Shown: positions 27,346-35,898, counted from the stretch's first letter. The stretch: DNA of 64,000 bases from Parabacteroides sp. PFB2-10 (GCF_029893085.1 NZ_JARXWI010000004.1:124001-188000); one strand, 5' to 3'. Program-made: numbers and translations. The notes: a model not told the origin generated them from the sequence alone.

Positions 27346-27431
27346 CAGACGGGGAAGGGCGGAATTTAGGGGAGAAAGCAAATCTATAAACACAAAAAAA
27401 GAGCCACATTTTTGCGACTCTTTCGGTTTAG

Positions 27432-27503
<72 letters not shown>

Positions 27504-27591
27504 ATATTGTAGCAACCATTCCTGATTGCGAGTGCAAAGATAGGCCTATTTTTATAGAATACAAAATTATCGTAAGTTTTTTTCATTTGGC

Positions 27592-27622
27592 TTGCTTATT
27601 CGCTCGTGAATACATACTTTTG
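27592..27622 (+). promoter_or_regulatory. Promoter of the TetR-family gene
   Basis: TTG at 27592-27594 and TACTTTTG at 27615-27622 are separated by 20 bases. The -7 element lies 35 bases before the ATG at 27658. Confidence 0.6.
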
Positions 27623-27657
27623 CGCACATATTTAAACAAAATGTGCAATTTTACCCT

Positions 27658-28242
27658 ATGACTGTATCAAAGACACGTGATATGTTGGTGGATGTCGCTC
27701 GACAATTGTTTGCCCGTATGGGGGTGGATAACACGACGATGAACGATATTGCACACGCTTCGAAAAAAGGGCGTCGCACCCTTTATACCTATTTTAAAAA
27801 TAAGAACGAAGTTTATCTGGCCGTTGTCGAGTCGGAATTGAACAAGCTGTACATGATGCTGCTCGATGTAGCCGGAAAAGATCTGCCGGCCGACGAGAAA
27901 TTAATCAATTTCATCTACACACGTTTAGATACAATCAAATCCCTTGTTTTTCGGAATGGAACACTCCGTGCCACCTTCTTCCGCGATATATGGCGGGTGG
28001 AGAAGGTACGTAAGAACTTTGACCTGCGTGAAATCGATATCATCAAGAATATCCTGGACGACGGGGTACGGGAAGGTGTTTTCCAGATGCCGGATACCGA
28101 CGTGACAGCCCTGGTGCTTCACCACAGCCTGAAAGGGTTGGAGGTGCCTTATATCCGGGGCGTGATGGGCGACACGATTCAGCAGCGGATCAAGCGGCGC
28201 GACAATGTAATCAATTTGGTTTTTAACGGAATTAAGATTTAA
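27658..28242 (+). CDS. TetR-family transcriptional regulator
   Basis: The 194-residue protein has an N-terminal TetR helix-turn-helix (VARQLFARMGVDNTTMNDIA followed by RRTLYTYFKNKNEVYLAVV) and an all-helical ligand-binding C-terminus. I chose the ATG at 27658 over an upstream in-frame GTG because it follows a standard promoter and gives the usual length. The two following rightward genes are a KAS III enzyme and fabG, so it may sense acyl-CoA or acyl-ACP and regulate fatty-acid enzymes. The binding site was not identified. Confidence 0.88.
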   Translation: MTVSKTRDMLVDVARQLFARMGVDNTTMNDIAHASKKGRRTLYTYFKNKNEVYLAVVESELNKLYMMLLDVAGKDLPADEKLINFIYTRLDTIKSLVFRNGTLRATFFRDIWRVEKVRKNFDLREIDIIKNILDDGVREGVFQMPDTDVTALVLHHSLKGLEVPYIRGVMGDTIQQRIKRRDNVINLVFNGIKI

Positions 28243-28317
28243 AAATACCGATTTATAACAGGATAAAGCAGACTCTATGGCTTACCGGATATAAATCTAA
28301 TTCACAATGTAAGTAGA

Positions 28318-29262
28318 ATGTTTATAAATGCGAGCGGTTATTACATCCCTGAGGAACGGGTGGATAACCAACATTTCTTAGAATTAAACGGGTTGACCAG
28401 TGAGTGGATTGAACAACGCACCGGAATTAGGACCCGATCGAAAGCCAAGCCTGAAGAGAATATCAACACGATGAGTATGGAGGCGTTGAAACAAGCCTTA
28501 CCGGATCTTTCCTATGATATTACAGAGGTAGACTTAATTATTCAGGCGTCTTATTCGCCTTACGATACGGTGGCAACCGGCGCCCACGTGGTGCAGCGGG
28601 AATACAATATAGCGGGTGCGAAAGCCCTCTATCTTTCTTCTGCCTGTTCCTCTTTCGTGAATGCCCTGGAGGTGGTCGAAGGCTACTTTTGTATGGGGAA
28701 AGCGACTAAGGCGCTGATCCTATCCGCCGATAAGAACTCAGCTTACTACAACGAAACGGATCCGAAATCGGGACACTTATGGGGGGATGCGGCAGCAGCC
28801 TTCTTTATCTCAAAGGAGAGAATGAGTGAAAAAGATGTGGAAATCCTCGAGGTAGTGACACAAGGCTTGGGACATATCGGAAAAGGACCCGAAGGGGTGC
28901 AGCTGCGTCCGCGCGACGGCGGTATTATGATGCCGGAGGGACGGGATGTGTTTATCCAGGCCTGTACCTATATGCCGAAGAATGCGCTCTATCTTTTAGA
29001 GAACAACGGATACACGCTGAACGACCTGACCTATTTCATCGGGCACCAGGCCAATATGCGCATCATGTCGAATATTGCCAAGCAGTTGGAATTGCCGGAA
29101 GAAAAGTTCCTCAGCAACATCGAGGAATTGGGAAATACCGGTTCTGTCAGCTCCGCGTTGGTGTATGCACAATATGCGAAGAGTTTTAAGAAAGGGGATG
29201 TCGTTTGCATCACCGTGTTCGGAGGAGGTTATTCTGCCGGTGCGGCATTGATGAAGGTGTAA
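28318..29262 (+). CDS. 3-oxoacyl-ACP synthase III (KAS III) family enzyme
   Basis: This 314-residue thiolase-fold enzyme condenses an acyl starter with malonyl-ACP. The catalytic triad is present: Cys110 in LSSACSSF, His in FIGHQANMRI and Asn in EELGNTGSVSSAL. The RTGIRTRSK block near the start and the C-terminal VFGGGYSAGAALMKV fit FabH. It differs from typical FabH by a shorter loop region. Its neighbours, TetR and fabG, suggest that it starts or tailors a fatty chain. Confidence 0.87.
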   Translation: MFINASGYYIPEERVDNQHFLELNGLTSEWIEQRTGIRTRSKAKPEENINTMSMEALKQALPDLSYDITEVDLIIQASYSPYDTVATGAHVVQREYNIAGAKALYLSSACSSFVNALEVVEGYFCMGKATKALILSADKNSAYYNETDPKSGHLWGDAAAAFFISKERMSEKDVEILEVVTQGLGHIGKGPEGVQLRPRDGGIMMPEGRDVFIQACTYMPKNALYLLENNGYTLNDLTYFIGHQANMRIMSNIAKQLELPEEKFLSNIEELGNTGSVSSALVYAQYAKSFKKGDVVCITVFGGGYSAGAALMKV

Positions 29263-29382
29263 AGGAGCCCCTCCCACCTCCCCGAAGGGGGAGGCTTTAG
29301 AAAAGGACTATTGATAAATAAATTATAACCGCCTATCCAAGTTTTCTTTCGAGGGAGACTGGTAAGGCTAAGAATGAGTATT

Positions 29383-30126
29383 ATGAAGTTATTAGAAGGT
29401 AAAGTAGCTATCGTAACTGGTGCCGCACGTGGTATCGGCAAAGCGATCGCATTGAAATTCGCAGCCGAAGGCGCTGCTGTTGCATTTACTGATTTAGCCA
29501 TTGATGATAATGCGTTGGCAACTCAGAAAGAGCTGGAAGCGTTTGGCGTGAAAGCAAAAGGCTATGCCTCGAACGCGGCTAACTTTGAAGACACACATGC
29601 GGTAGTCGCTGAAATCGTAAAGGAATTCGGACGCGTAGACATTCTGGTGAACAATGCCGGTATTACCCGCGACGGTCTGATGATGCGCATGAGCGAACAA
29701 CAATGGGATATGGTGATCAATGTGAATCTGAAATCAGCATTCAACTTTGTTCACGCCTTGACGCCGGTAATGATGAAACAGAAAGCCGGTAGCATCATCA
29801 ATATGGCCTCGGTAGTAGGTGTATCCGGAAACGCCGGACAAGCCAACTATTCTGCTTCCAAAGCAGGTATGATCGGGCTGGCCAAGAGCATTGCCAAAGA
29901 ATTGGGTTCACGCGGTATCCGTGCCAATGCCATCGCTCCGGGCTTTATCATCACGGAAATGACCGATGTATTATCCGAAGAGGTGAAAGCCGAATGGGCA
30001 AAACAGATCCCGTTGCGCCGTGGCGGTACGCCGGAAGATGTGGCTAATGTGGCTACTTTCCTTGCATCCGATATGTCATCCTATGTAACCGGACAGGTTA
30101 TTCTGGTTGACGGAGGAATGAACTAA
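29383..30126 (+). CDS. fabG: 3-oxoacyl-ACP reductase FabG
   Basis: FabG reduces 3-oxoacyl-ACP with NADPH in fatty-acid elongation. The 247-residue product has TGAARGIGKA, VNNAGITRDGL, the catalytic Ser in MASVVG, the Tyr-Lys pair in YSASKAGMIG, and IAPGFIITEMT. The ATG at 29383 is chosen because MKLLEGKVAIVTGAARG is the usual beginning; an ATG three codons earlier (29374) is possible. The gene follows KAS III after 120 bases that contain a small C-rich hairpin, and a palindromic spacer follows. Confidence 0.93.
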   Translation: MKLLEGKVAIVTGAARGIGKAIALKFAAEGAAVAFTDLAIDDNALATQKELEAFGVKAKGYASNAANFEDTHAVVAEIVKEFGRVDILVNNAGITRDGLMMRMSEQQWDMVINVNLKSAFNFVHALTPVMMKQKAGSIINMASVVGVSGNAGQANYSASKAGMIGLAKSIAKELGSRGIRANAIAPGFIITEMTDVLSEEVKAEWAKQIPLRRGGTPEDVANVATFLASDMSSYVTGQVILVDGGMN

Positions 30127-30213
30127 ATAAAGAAGAATTGATAATGGAGAATTGATAGTTGATAATTATATAAGTTCTTCATTATCAATTATCATTTTTC
30201 AATTATCCATTAA
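30127..30213. repeat. Low-complexity palindromic spacer before the RluA-type gene
   Basis: Repeated AATTGATAAT-like words on the left are mirrored by ATTATCAATT-like words on the right, so the spacer can fold into one long A+T-rich hairpin. It spans the whole gap between fabG and the next gene. Confidence 0.7.
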
Positions 30214-30888
30214 ATGGACGTTGTTTACGAAGACAACCACCTGATTGCGGTCAGTAAGACCGGCAATGAGATTGTACAGGGTGATAAGACAGGCGATATG
30301 CCGCTGTCCGAACAATTGAAATCCTGGCTGAAAGAGAAATATCAGAAGCCGGGTAATGTGTTCGTAGGGGTGGCGCACCGATTGGATCGTCCGGTAAGTG
30401 GGGTGGTGTTGTTTGCCAAAACCAGCAAGGCGCTTGCGCGACTGAACGAGATGTTTCGCAACGGGGAGGTGAAGAAAACCTATTGGGCTATTGTCAAGAA
30501 CCGCCCGCCCGCTGAAGAAGGTGAACTGGTGAACTGGCTGGTGCGCAATGAGAAACAAAACAAAAGCTACGCCTACGACACCGAAAAACCAAACAGCAAA
30601 AAGGCCATTCTCCACTACAAACTAATCGCTGCCTCCGACAACTATTACCTCTTAGAGATCGATCTGAAGACAGGACGTCACCACCAGATACGCGTTCAGC
30701 TGGCCAACATGGGATGCCCCATCAAGGGAGATCTGAAATACGGCTTCGACCGCTCCAACAAAGACGGAGGCATCAGCCTGCATGCCCGCAACGCTTCGTT
30801 TATCCATCCGGTATCCAAAGAGCCGATTAGTATTACAGCTCCTGTCCCTCAAGATACACTTTGGCAGGCATTAAGCCAGAACGCATAA
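30214..30888 (+). CDS. RluA-family pseudouridine synthase
   Basis: This 224-residue enzyme isomerises uridine to pseudouridine in rRNA or tRNA. The catalytic Asp is in AHRLDRPVSGVVLFAK, the family's HRLDxxTSG motif with a Pro-Val variant. The C-terminal block TGRHHQIRVQLANMGCPIKGDLKYG is also typical. There is no N-terminal S4 domain, so it resembles the short RluA/TruC group. Its target base is unknown. It shares a bidirectional terminator with the facing leftward cyclophilin gene. Confidence 0.9.
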   Translation: MDVVYEDNHLIAVSKTGNEIVQGDKTGDMPLSEQLKSWLKEKYQKPGNVFVGVAHRLDRPVSGVVLFAKTSKALARLNEMFRNGEVKKTYWAIVKNRPPAEEGELVNWLVRNEKQNKSYAYDTEKPNSKKAILHYKLIAASDNYYLLEIDLKTGRHHQIRVQLANMGCPIKGDLKYGFDRSNKDGGISLHARNASFIHPVSKEPISITAPVPQDTLWQALSQNA

Positions 30889-30924
30889 AAAAAGCTCCGC
30901 GACCAAAGTCGCAGAGCCTGTTTA
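30887..30924. terminator. Bidirectional terminator between converging genes
   Basis: GCTC-c-GCGAC pairs with GTCGC-a-GAGC around a four-base loop. Seven A on the left and TGTTTAT on the right give a T tract for the leftward transcript and a weaker one for the rightward transcript. Confidence 0.7.
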
Positions 30925-30945
30925 TATCTTCGGATTATTATCCGG

Positions 30946-31713
30946 TTATTCCACTATTTCTACCTGCTCAATCACGATATTCTCCAACGGACGATCCTGA
31001 CTGTTGGTCTTAGCCTGTTCAATCTTCTCGACCACTTCCATGCCTGCTACCACCTCTCCGTAAACCGTATAGTCACCATCTAAGAAAGGCGTGCCACCAA
31101 CCGTTTGATATGCCTTGCGCACCTCTTCCGGCAGGGCGAAGTCGGCGACCTGTTTCTCTGCTTCCAATTGCGCCTTCCCGATAAGGGTATCACGCAAGAT
31201 CATCAGTTCTTCTTTCTCTCCACTTTGGTAAAGCTCTTTGATTTTCGGTCTGTATTCCGTTTGCAGGCGGTTGAATATCTGCTGTATCAATTGGCTTTGT
31301 TTTTGCTTTTCTAATTGTTTGGTCTCCGCGTCGGAGTAGACTTTCCCGGTAACGATATAGAACTGCGAAGCCGAAGAGGCCTTCTCCGGATTCACCGCAT
31401 CGCCGGTACGGGCAGCGCTTAAGGCGCCTTTCTTATGAAAGTATTTGGGATAGTTGAATTCCGCCGGTACCGTATATCCCAGGTCGCCAGCACCCAATTG
31501 TTTGTTGATCGGTGCATCCTTGGAGGTCACATCGCCCCCCTGTATCATAAACTCCCGGATCACCCGATGAAACAACAAGCCGTTGTAGGTGCCCTCCTTG
31601 GCTAATTTCAGGAAATTATCGCGATGTTGCGGCGTTTCATTATATAATGTAAGCGTGATAGCCCCCAGGGAGGTATGCAAAATCACCTTAGGTTCCGATT
31701 GATTATTCTCCAT
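30946..31713 (-). CDS. Cyclophilin-type peptidylprolyl isomerase without signal peptide
   Basis: This 255-residue protein is a cyclophilin, which turns prolyl bonds during protein folding. The core is clear: TLYNETPQHRDNFLKLA, FHRVIREFMIQGGD, and SASQFYIVTGK. After about residue 125 there is an unusual 70-80-residue lysine- and glutamine-rich insertion (around KQKQSQLIQQIFNRLQTEY) before the last strands (TPFLDGDYTVYGEVV). No signal peptide is present, so it is probably cytoplasmic. It is followed upstream by a second, secreted cyclophilin gene only 12 bases away, most likely its duplicate. Confidence 0.9.
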   Translation of the reverse strand: MENNQSEPKVILHTSLGAITLTLYNETPQHRDNFLKLAKEGTYNGLLFHRVIREFMIQGGDVTSKDAPINKQLGAGDLGYTVPAEFNYPKYFHKKGALSAARTGDAVNPEKASSASQFYIVTGKVYSDAETKQLEKQKQSQLIQQIFNRLQTEYRPKIKELYQSGEKEELMILRDTLIGKAQLEAEKQVADFALPEEVRKAYQTVGGTPFLDGDYTVYGEVVAGMEVVEKIEQAKTNSQDRPLENIVIEQVEIVE

Positions 31714-31725
31714 TTCGTATAGTAA

Positions 31726-32394
31726 TTAATTGGTAATAGTCATTGACTTGATCTTGATATTCTTCAGCGGACGATCCTCTTCGTTGGTTTCGACAAACTG
31801 CATCTTCTCCACCACCTTAATACCGCTGACCACTTCGCCGAACACCGTGTATCCGCCATCCAGGTGCGGCGTGCCACCTTCATGCATATAGGCATGCCGT
31901 TGCTCCGGTGTCAGGGTCTTTCCTTCGTTCTTTTCAATCTTATCCAGTTCCATTTCCGTGAAATGCTTTCCGGTAACGATATAAAACTGGGAGGCGGAAG
32001 AGGCCTTTTCCGGATTTTCGTCGTCGCCAACACGGGCAGCACACAACGCTCCCCGCTTATGGAAGTATTGTGGATAGACAATCTCCGCCGGAACAGTGTA
32101 GCCCGGATCGCCATCGCCCAGATGGGTTTCAAGCGGTGCATTCCGTGAATTGATATCGCCTCCCTGCACCATAAACTGGCGGATTATGCGATGAAACAAC
32201 AGACCCTGATACAGGTTTTCATTCACATTCTTCAGGAAATTATCCCGATGCTGTGGTGTTTCGTTATAAAGCTTCACCTTGATCTTCCCCATATCCGTAT
32301 CGATCAATACCATGACCTCTTTCTCACTTTGCGCATGAACCGCGGAACATGCCAACACACATAACAACACAATAGCTAATACACGTTTCATCAT
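31726..32394 (-). CDS. Secreted cyclophilin-type peptidylprolyl isomerase
   Basis: This 222-residue cyclophilin has a signal peptide at its start (MKRVLAIVLLCVLACSAVHAQ) and so acts outside the cytoplasm. The motifs KLYNETPQHRDNFLKN, FHRIIRQFMVQGGD and SASQFYIVTGK match its neighbour at 30946-31713, without that protein's long insertion. I chose the start at 32394 because the signal peptide begins there. The reading frame stays open upstream for another 77 codons and includes a small basic protein (see 32395-32625), an arrangement listed under findings. Confidence 0.85.
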   Translation of the reverse strand: MMKRVLAIVLLCVLACSAVHAQSEKEVMVLIDTDMGKIKVKLYNETPQHRDNFLKNVNENLYQGLLFHRIIRQFMVQGGDINSRNAPLETHLGDGDPGYTVPAEIVYPQYFHKRGALCAARVGDDENPEKASSASQFYIVTGKHFTEMELDKIEKNEGKTLTPEQRHAYMHEGGTPHLDGGYTVFGEVVSGIKVVEKMQFVETNEEDRPLKNIKIKSMTITN

Positions 32395-32625
32395 CGATTT
32401 TTTTATGTGAATAATGGGCAAAAATAAGCATAAATAATAAGAATAAGGCAGACCTTTTTGGAAGTCTGCCTTATTGCGTTTGCGATTATACACTTTTTTC
32501 GATGTCTGCACCCGATTGTAATTGATCGGATGGCCATGATTCTCGATCTCAGCCTCCCGGCTGCCTCTACGGTTCGCTTTGATATAATCGAGCTGACCGT
32601 AGACCTTTTTCTTCTTTTTCATCAT
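32395..32625 (-). CDS. Small basic protein in frame with the downstream cyclophilin
   Basis: Starting at the ATG at 32625 is a basic, apparently conserved-looking sequence (KKKKKVYGQLDYIKANRRG, then SREAEIENHGHPINYN and KKVYNRKRNKADFQKG). I recall similar short Bacteroidales proteins of about 60 residues but know no function. In this window no stop codon separates it from the cyclophilin, so translation could continue into it for a fusion of about 299 residues. A strong hairpin (AATAAGGCAGAC with GTCTGCCTTATT) lies in the gene's last third. The end given here is only the point where the cyclophilin start begins. Confidence 0.5.
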
Positions 32626-32641
32626 ACATAAAATTAAAAAT

Positions 32642-32956
32642 TCAACCCTTCTTTTCTTTATCCCAGGGATAGGTGCGCCTGGGATTCCTTGGAAACCAGC
32701 CTTTCCGTATGCGTTCTTCCTGCTCGAATACCTCTTTGATCGACCAGAAAGAAGAAAAGGCAAACACACCGCATATAGCCGACCACATCACCTGCTCGAT
32801 GAAAAGAGCTGCCACAACGCCCGCGATCCCAAAGGCAAGAAAGAGCCACCAGCAGCGTGTGCCCCAGTAATATTCTGCCTTTACCACAACAGGATGAAAC
32901 AATCCGATCACCAGAAAGGTGGCTATTCCTATGATCAATCCTTCAAAGTGAATCAT
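32642..32956 (-). CDS. DUF4491 family small membrane protein
   Basis: The 104-residue protein has three hydrophobic helices (GLIIGIATFLVIGLFHPVV, WWLFLAFGIAGVVAALF and MWSAICGVFAFSSFWSI), then a charged tail rich in Arg and Pro (RNPRRTYPWD). It fits the small Bacteroidota membrane family DUF4491, whose function is unknown. I chose the ATG at 32956 because MIHFEGLIIGIATF is the family's usual beginning; a longer frame upstream adds an unlikely leader. Confidence 0.75.
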   Translation of the reverse strand: MIHFEGLIIGIATFLVIGLFHPVVVKAEYYWGTRCWWLFLAFGIAGVVAALFIEQVMWSAICGVFAFSSFWSIKEVFEQEERIRKGWFPRNPRRTYPWDKEKKG

Positions 32957-33039
32957 ACATTTACTGTTCTTATAGAGACAACAAAGGCATCTTGCCTTCA
33001 CAAGATGCCTCCGTCTATATTGTTAGAAATCTATCTGTT

Positions 33040-33399
33040 TTATTCAACTGGAGCCTCCTCTTGTGCCGGAGCTTCTGTTGGTTGAGCCGTTCCGAAGTCA
33101 GGAGCGATAATGCTCGGGTCAATTGTAACCGCATCATTTACCTGTTGACGAATCTCAGACTGAGCCGCTTGCTGTCCACGTGGAATAAAAGCTGTGATCA
33201 GGATACTTAATACAATAACCGTTCCGGCTAATCCCCAAGTTGCTTTTTCTAAGAAATCGGTGGTTTTGCGAACACCCATAATCTGGTTCGAAGAAGAAAA
33301 TCCTGCTGCCAGACCTCCGCCTTTCGAATTCTGAATCAACACGATCAATATCAGAAGTACTGCTGCTATCAAGATCAATACGGCAATAAATTCATACAT
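33040..33399 (-). CDS. secG: Preprotein translocase subunit SecG
   Basis: SecG is a small membrane subunit of the SecYEG channel. The 119-residue product has two membrane segments (residues 5-23 and about 56-75) with the family's hinge KGGGLAAGFSSSNQIMG between them. The C-terminal 40 residues are rich in Gln, Pro and Glu and extend beyond the usual SecG, as in other Bacteroidales. It is one base downstream of the TPR-like gene at 33401-34162, so these genes are coupled. Confidence 0.93.
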   Translation of the reverse strand: MYEFIAVLILIAAVLLILIVLIQNSKGGGLAAGFSSSNQIMGVRKTTDFLEKATWGLAGTVIVLSILITAFIPRGQQAAQSEIRQQVNDAVTIDPSIIAPDFGTAQPTEAPAQEEAPVE

Positions 33400-33400
33400 G

Positions 33401-34162
33401 TTAGTTATCTTTTTTAGTGTTAATAATCAATTTTTCCAAAAATCTAATTTGGTCTGCAAAGTAAATACTTTTTTCCGGATAATTCAAGCGTAACGTTTTA
33501 ATTATTTGTAAAGCTTTCTCATAACGCTTCTGTTTAACGTAGATCCGGGCCAGTGTTTCGGTGAAATAGGAATCATCCAATACCTCGTCGCCCTCCCCGT
33601 TTTCTGCCGGATCGACGGGTTGATCTGCCTCCTCTTTATCCGGTTCTTCCGGCAAAAAACGGCGGTTTGTTTCGCGTGTCTCCTCCTCCCTGATAAAAGA
33701 ATCGATCAATTCCTGGTGTTGCAATGGCTTGGCGCCGGAGACCTCTTTCAACATACCCTCTTCGGTCATCGCCCAGAAAACATAATCGGAAGAGACCGAT
33801 GGCTGAAACAGCAAGGTCGACTTCTGCCGATCGCTCTGTTGCTCGAAAGAGGAGAGAAACGAATCGATCAGGGAGAAATCGTCTCCCTTGTCCTCCGGTT
33901 GGTAAGCCGCCTGGGGCAATAATCCATAGCGTTCTCCTTCTATATATAGGAATAGTTTTTTTCTGTCCGGCAGATAGACCGACATCCGTTGCAACTCTTG
34001 TCCGAAACGAATATCTTCCGTCATAGCCAGGTTCTTCAGGTAAAGCGCCCGCGCGGTCTGAAACCAGGGAAAATCTTCGATAATCGCTTTCCACTCCGCG
34101 AGCGTCGTTTCCGAAAGCGGCGAAGCATCCTGCATAAACCGGTATATATCCTCTGTTTTCAT
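33401..34162 (-). CDS. TPR-like protein of unknown function
   Basis: The 253-residue protein has helical N- and C-terminal parts. The end, YFTETLARIYVKQKRYEKAL followed by IIKTLRLNYPEKSIYFADQI, is one clear TPR-like pair. The middle (about residues 130-200) is acidic with Glu and Pro. No signal peptide or enzyme motif is seen. It lies between lptE and secG and may be expressed with them. Its function is unknown. Confidence 0.6.
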   Translation of the reverse strand: MKTEDIYRFMQDASPLSETTLAEWKAIIEDFPWFQTARALYLKNLAMTEDIRFGQELQRMSVYLPDRKKLFLYIEGERYGLLPQAAYQPEDKGDDFSLIDSFLSSFEQQSDRQKSTLLFQPSVSSDYVFWAMTEEGMLKEVSGAKPLQHQELIDSFIREEETRETNRRFLPEEPDKEEADQPVDPAENGEGDEVLDDSYFTETLARIYVKQKRYEKALQIIKTLRLNYPEKSIYFADQIRFLEKLIINTKKDN

Positions 34163-34186
34163 GCCGATAAAGAAGTGGGGAAGTGA

Positions 34187-34702
34187 TTACCAGTTGGCCA
34201 CCGTGGCGTTAAAGATCTGGTCGTTGATCTCTTCAATGATCTCCGCGTTCAGGCTCTCTTCCACATCGTTGAGCATTTGGGTCGCCGGATATTCGCGGTA
34301 GGCAGAGAATGTCTGTTCGAAATCCTTGTCCGGCTCATGCTTGTTCGTATAACGCACCCGCACCGTCACCGTCAATTTCGAACTGGAGGCAAAAGCATCT
34401 TCCTGCACTGCCATAGGGGTTTCATCGTATCCGACAATCTCCCCTTCGATCTCCAAATCACCATTCTGTTGCACCTGCTGCAAGCGTGTTTTCCGGTTGT
34501 AGAGGTCTTTCATCTCCTCCGTCAATGTCTGTGAAAGAGGCGGATACACGCGGGGTGCCTGATTGGGGAACTCATGGATCGTGATGGTCTTGATCACATC
34601 GTAGTTGATCGACGCCGCGTTGAACTTATAGGAGATCGTGCAAGCCGTCACCAACAAAAGAGCCAGGACAACCGTTATAGCCGTTATACGTTTGATTTGC
34701 AT
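34187..34702 (-). CDS. lptE: LptE-like lipopolysaccharide assembly lipoprotein
   Basis: LptE is a lipoprotein that plugs and supports the outer-membrane lipopolysaccharide translocon LptD. The 171-residue product has a lipoprotein signal (VVLALLLVTACTISYKF with Cys after VTA). The remainder resembles the Bacteroidota LptE type: INYDVIKTITIHEFPNQAP, VYPPLSQTLTEEMKDLY, and a C-terminal SLNAEIIEEINDQIFN. It lies 2 bases downstream of the sigma-54 regulator gene. Confidence 0.78.
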   Translation of the reverse strand: MQIKRITAITVVLALLLVTACTISYKFNAASINYDVIKTITIHEFPNQAPRVYPPLSQTLTEEMKDLYNRKTRLQQVQQNGDLEIEGEIVGYDETPMAVQEDAFASSSKLTVTVRVRYTNKHEPDKDFEQTFSAYREYPATQMLNDVEESLNAEIIEEINDQIFNATVANW

Positions 34703-34704
34703 AT

Positions 34705-35898
34705 TTATTCGAGGTTATATTCTTTGATTTTCCGATAGAGCGTGCGTTCCGATATTCTCAGGTCGGCCGCGGCGTTTTTACGGCGACCGCTATGACGCTC
34801 CAACGCTTTGCGTATCATATCTTTCTCTACATCTTCCAATGAAAGCGCCTCCTCTTCCACCTCTTCCGCCTCCTCGATCGGCGCCTGACGCACCGCCACC
34901 GGATGGGCAGTAGGGATCGGATGCGCACTGTATTCTTCATGCTGAACAGCGGGCGGCACACTGCCTGCCATGATATCGTGTACCAGCTTTTTGAGCTCGG
35001 TCACATCCTTCTTCATGTCGAACAATACCTGGTAAAGAATCTCCCGTTCGCTATTGAACGTGCGCTGTTCGTTCTCCTGGCGCACCAATACAGGCAACTT
35101 CTGAACCGACAGATCGGGCAGGTATTCGCGCAACACCTTGGCGGTAACATCCCGGTTCTCTTCGATCACCGATAGGCGCTCGGTGATGTTTTTCAACTCG
35201 CGCACATTGCCCGGCCAGCGATAAGAGGTAAGGATATGCTTGGCCTCCTCATCCAACCGGATGGAGGGCATGTGGTATTTTTCGGCACAATCGCCGGCAA
35301 ACTTACGAAACAACAACAAAATATCTTCCGCCCCGCGCTCGCGCAACGGAGGCACCTGCACAGGAACTGTGTTTAAGCGGTAATACAGGTCTTCCCGGAA
35401 CTTTCCTTCGCTAACAGCCTGAATCAGGTTTACATTCGTAGCAGCTACGATACGCACATTGGTCTTCAATACCTTGGAAGAACCCACCTTGATAAATTCA
35501 CCACTCTCCAACACGCGAAGCAGGCGTGCCTGGGTCGGCGTAGGCAACTCGCCTACCTCATCCAGAAAGATCGTACCGCCGTCGGCCACCTCAAAATAAC
35601 CCTTTCGATCGGCCAAGGCACCGGTGAAAGAGCCTTTTTCGTGTCCGAAAAGCTCCGAATCGATTGTCCCCTCCGGAATAGCCCCGCAGTTCACAGCTAT
35701 ATATGCGCCATGTTTACGGGGACTGTTCTGATGGATAATCTGTGGAAAGGTTTCTTTTCCCACCCCGCTTTCCCCGCTGATCAACACGGATAGATCGGTC
35801 GGAGCCACCTGAAGAGCCACGTCGATAGCACGGAGCAACCCGGGAGCATTTCCGATAATGCCAAAACGTTGTTTTATCTGTTGTACCTCTACTTTCAT
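34705..35898 (-). CDS. Sigma-54-dependent transcriptional activator without receiver domain
   Basis: This 397-residue protein is a bacterial enhancer-binding protein. The AAA+ domain starts about 15 residues from the N-terminus (Walker A GESGVGKET, the sigma-54 contact loop GSFTGA, Walker B GGTIFLDEVGE, and arginine-finger region LRERGAEDI). It ends in a FIS-type helix-turn-helix (KNAAADLRISERTLYRKI). There is no N-terminal receiver, GAF or PAS domain, so activity must be set by level or by a partner protein. About 100 residues between the AAA+ and DNA-binding parts are unusual in being glutamate-rich. It is followed by lptE after 2 bases, and its own promoter is probably near 35971. Confidence 0.88.
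   Translation of the reverse strand: MKVEVQQIKQRFGIIGNAPGLLRAIDVALQVAPTDLSVLISGESGVGKETFPQIIHQNSPRKHGAYIAVNCGAIPEGTIDSELFGHEKGSFTGALADRKGYFEVADGGTIFLDEVGELPTPTQARLLRVLESGEFIKVGSSKVLKTNVRIVAATNVNLIQAVSEGKFREDLYYRLNTVPVQVPPLRERGAEDILLLFRKFAGDCAEKYHMPSIRLDEEAKHILTSYRWPGNVRELKNITERLSVIEENRDVTAKVLREYLPDLSVQKLPVLVRQENEQRTFNSEREILYQVLFDMKKDVTELKKLVHDIMAGSVPPAVQHEEYSAHPIPTAHPVAVRQAPIEEAEEVEEEALSLEDVEKDMIRKALERHSGRRKNAAADLRISERTLYRKIKEYNLE

Noticed and set aside
29270-29310. A C-rich hairpin (CCTCCCC-GAA-GGGGGAGG) between the KAS III gene and fabG.
   Set aside because: It has no T tract, so I did not call it a terminator; it may reduce read-through or be a remnant of a CTCCCC-type repeat.
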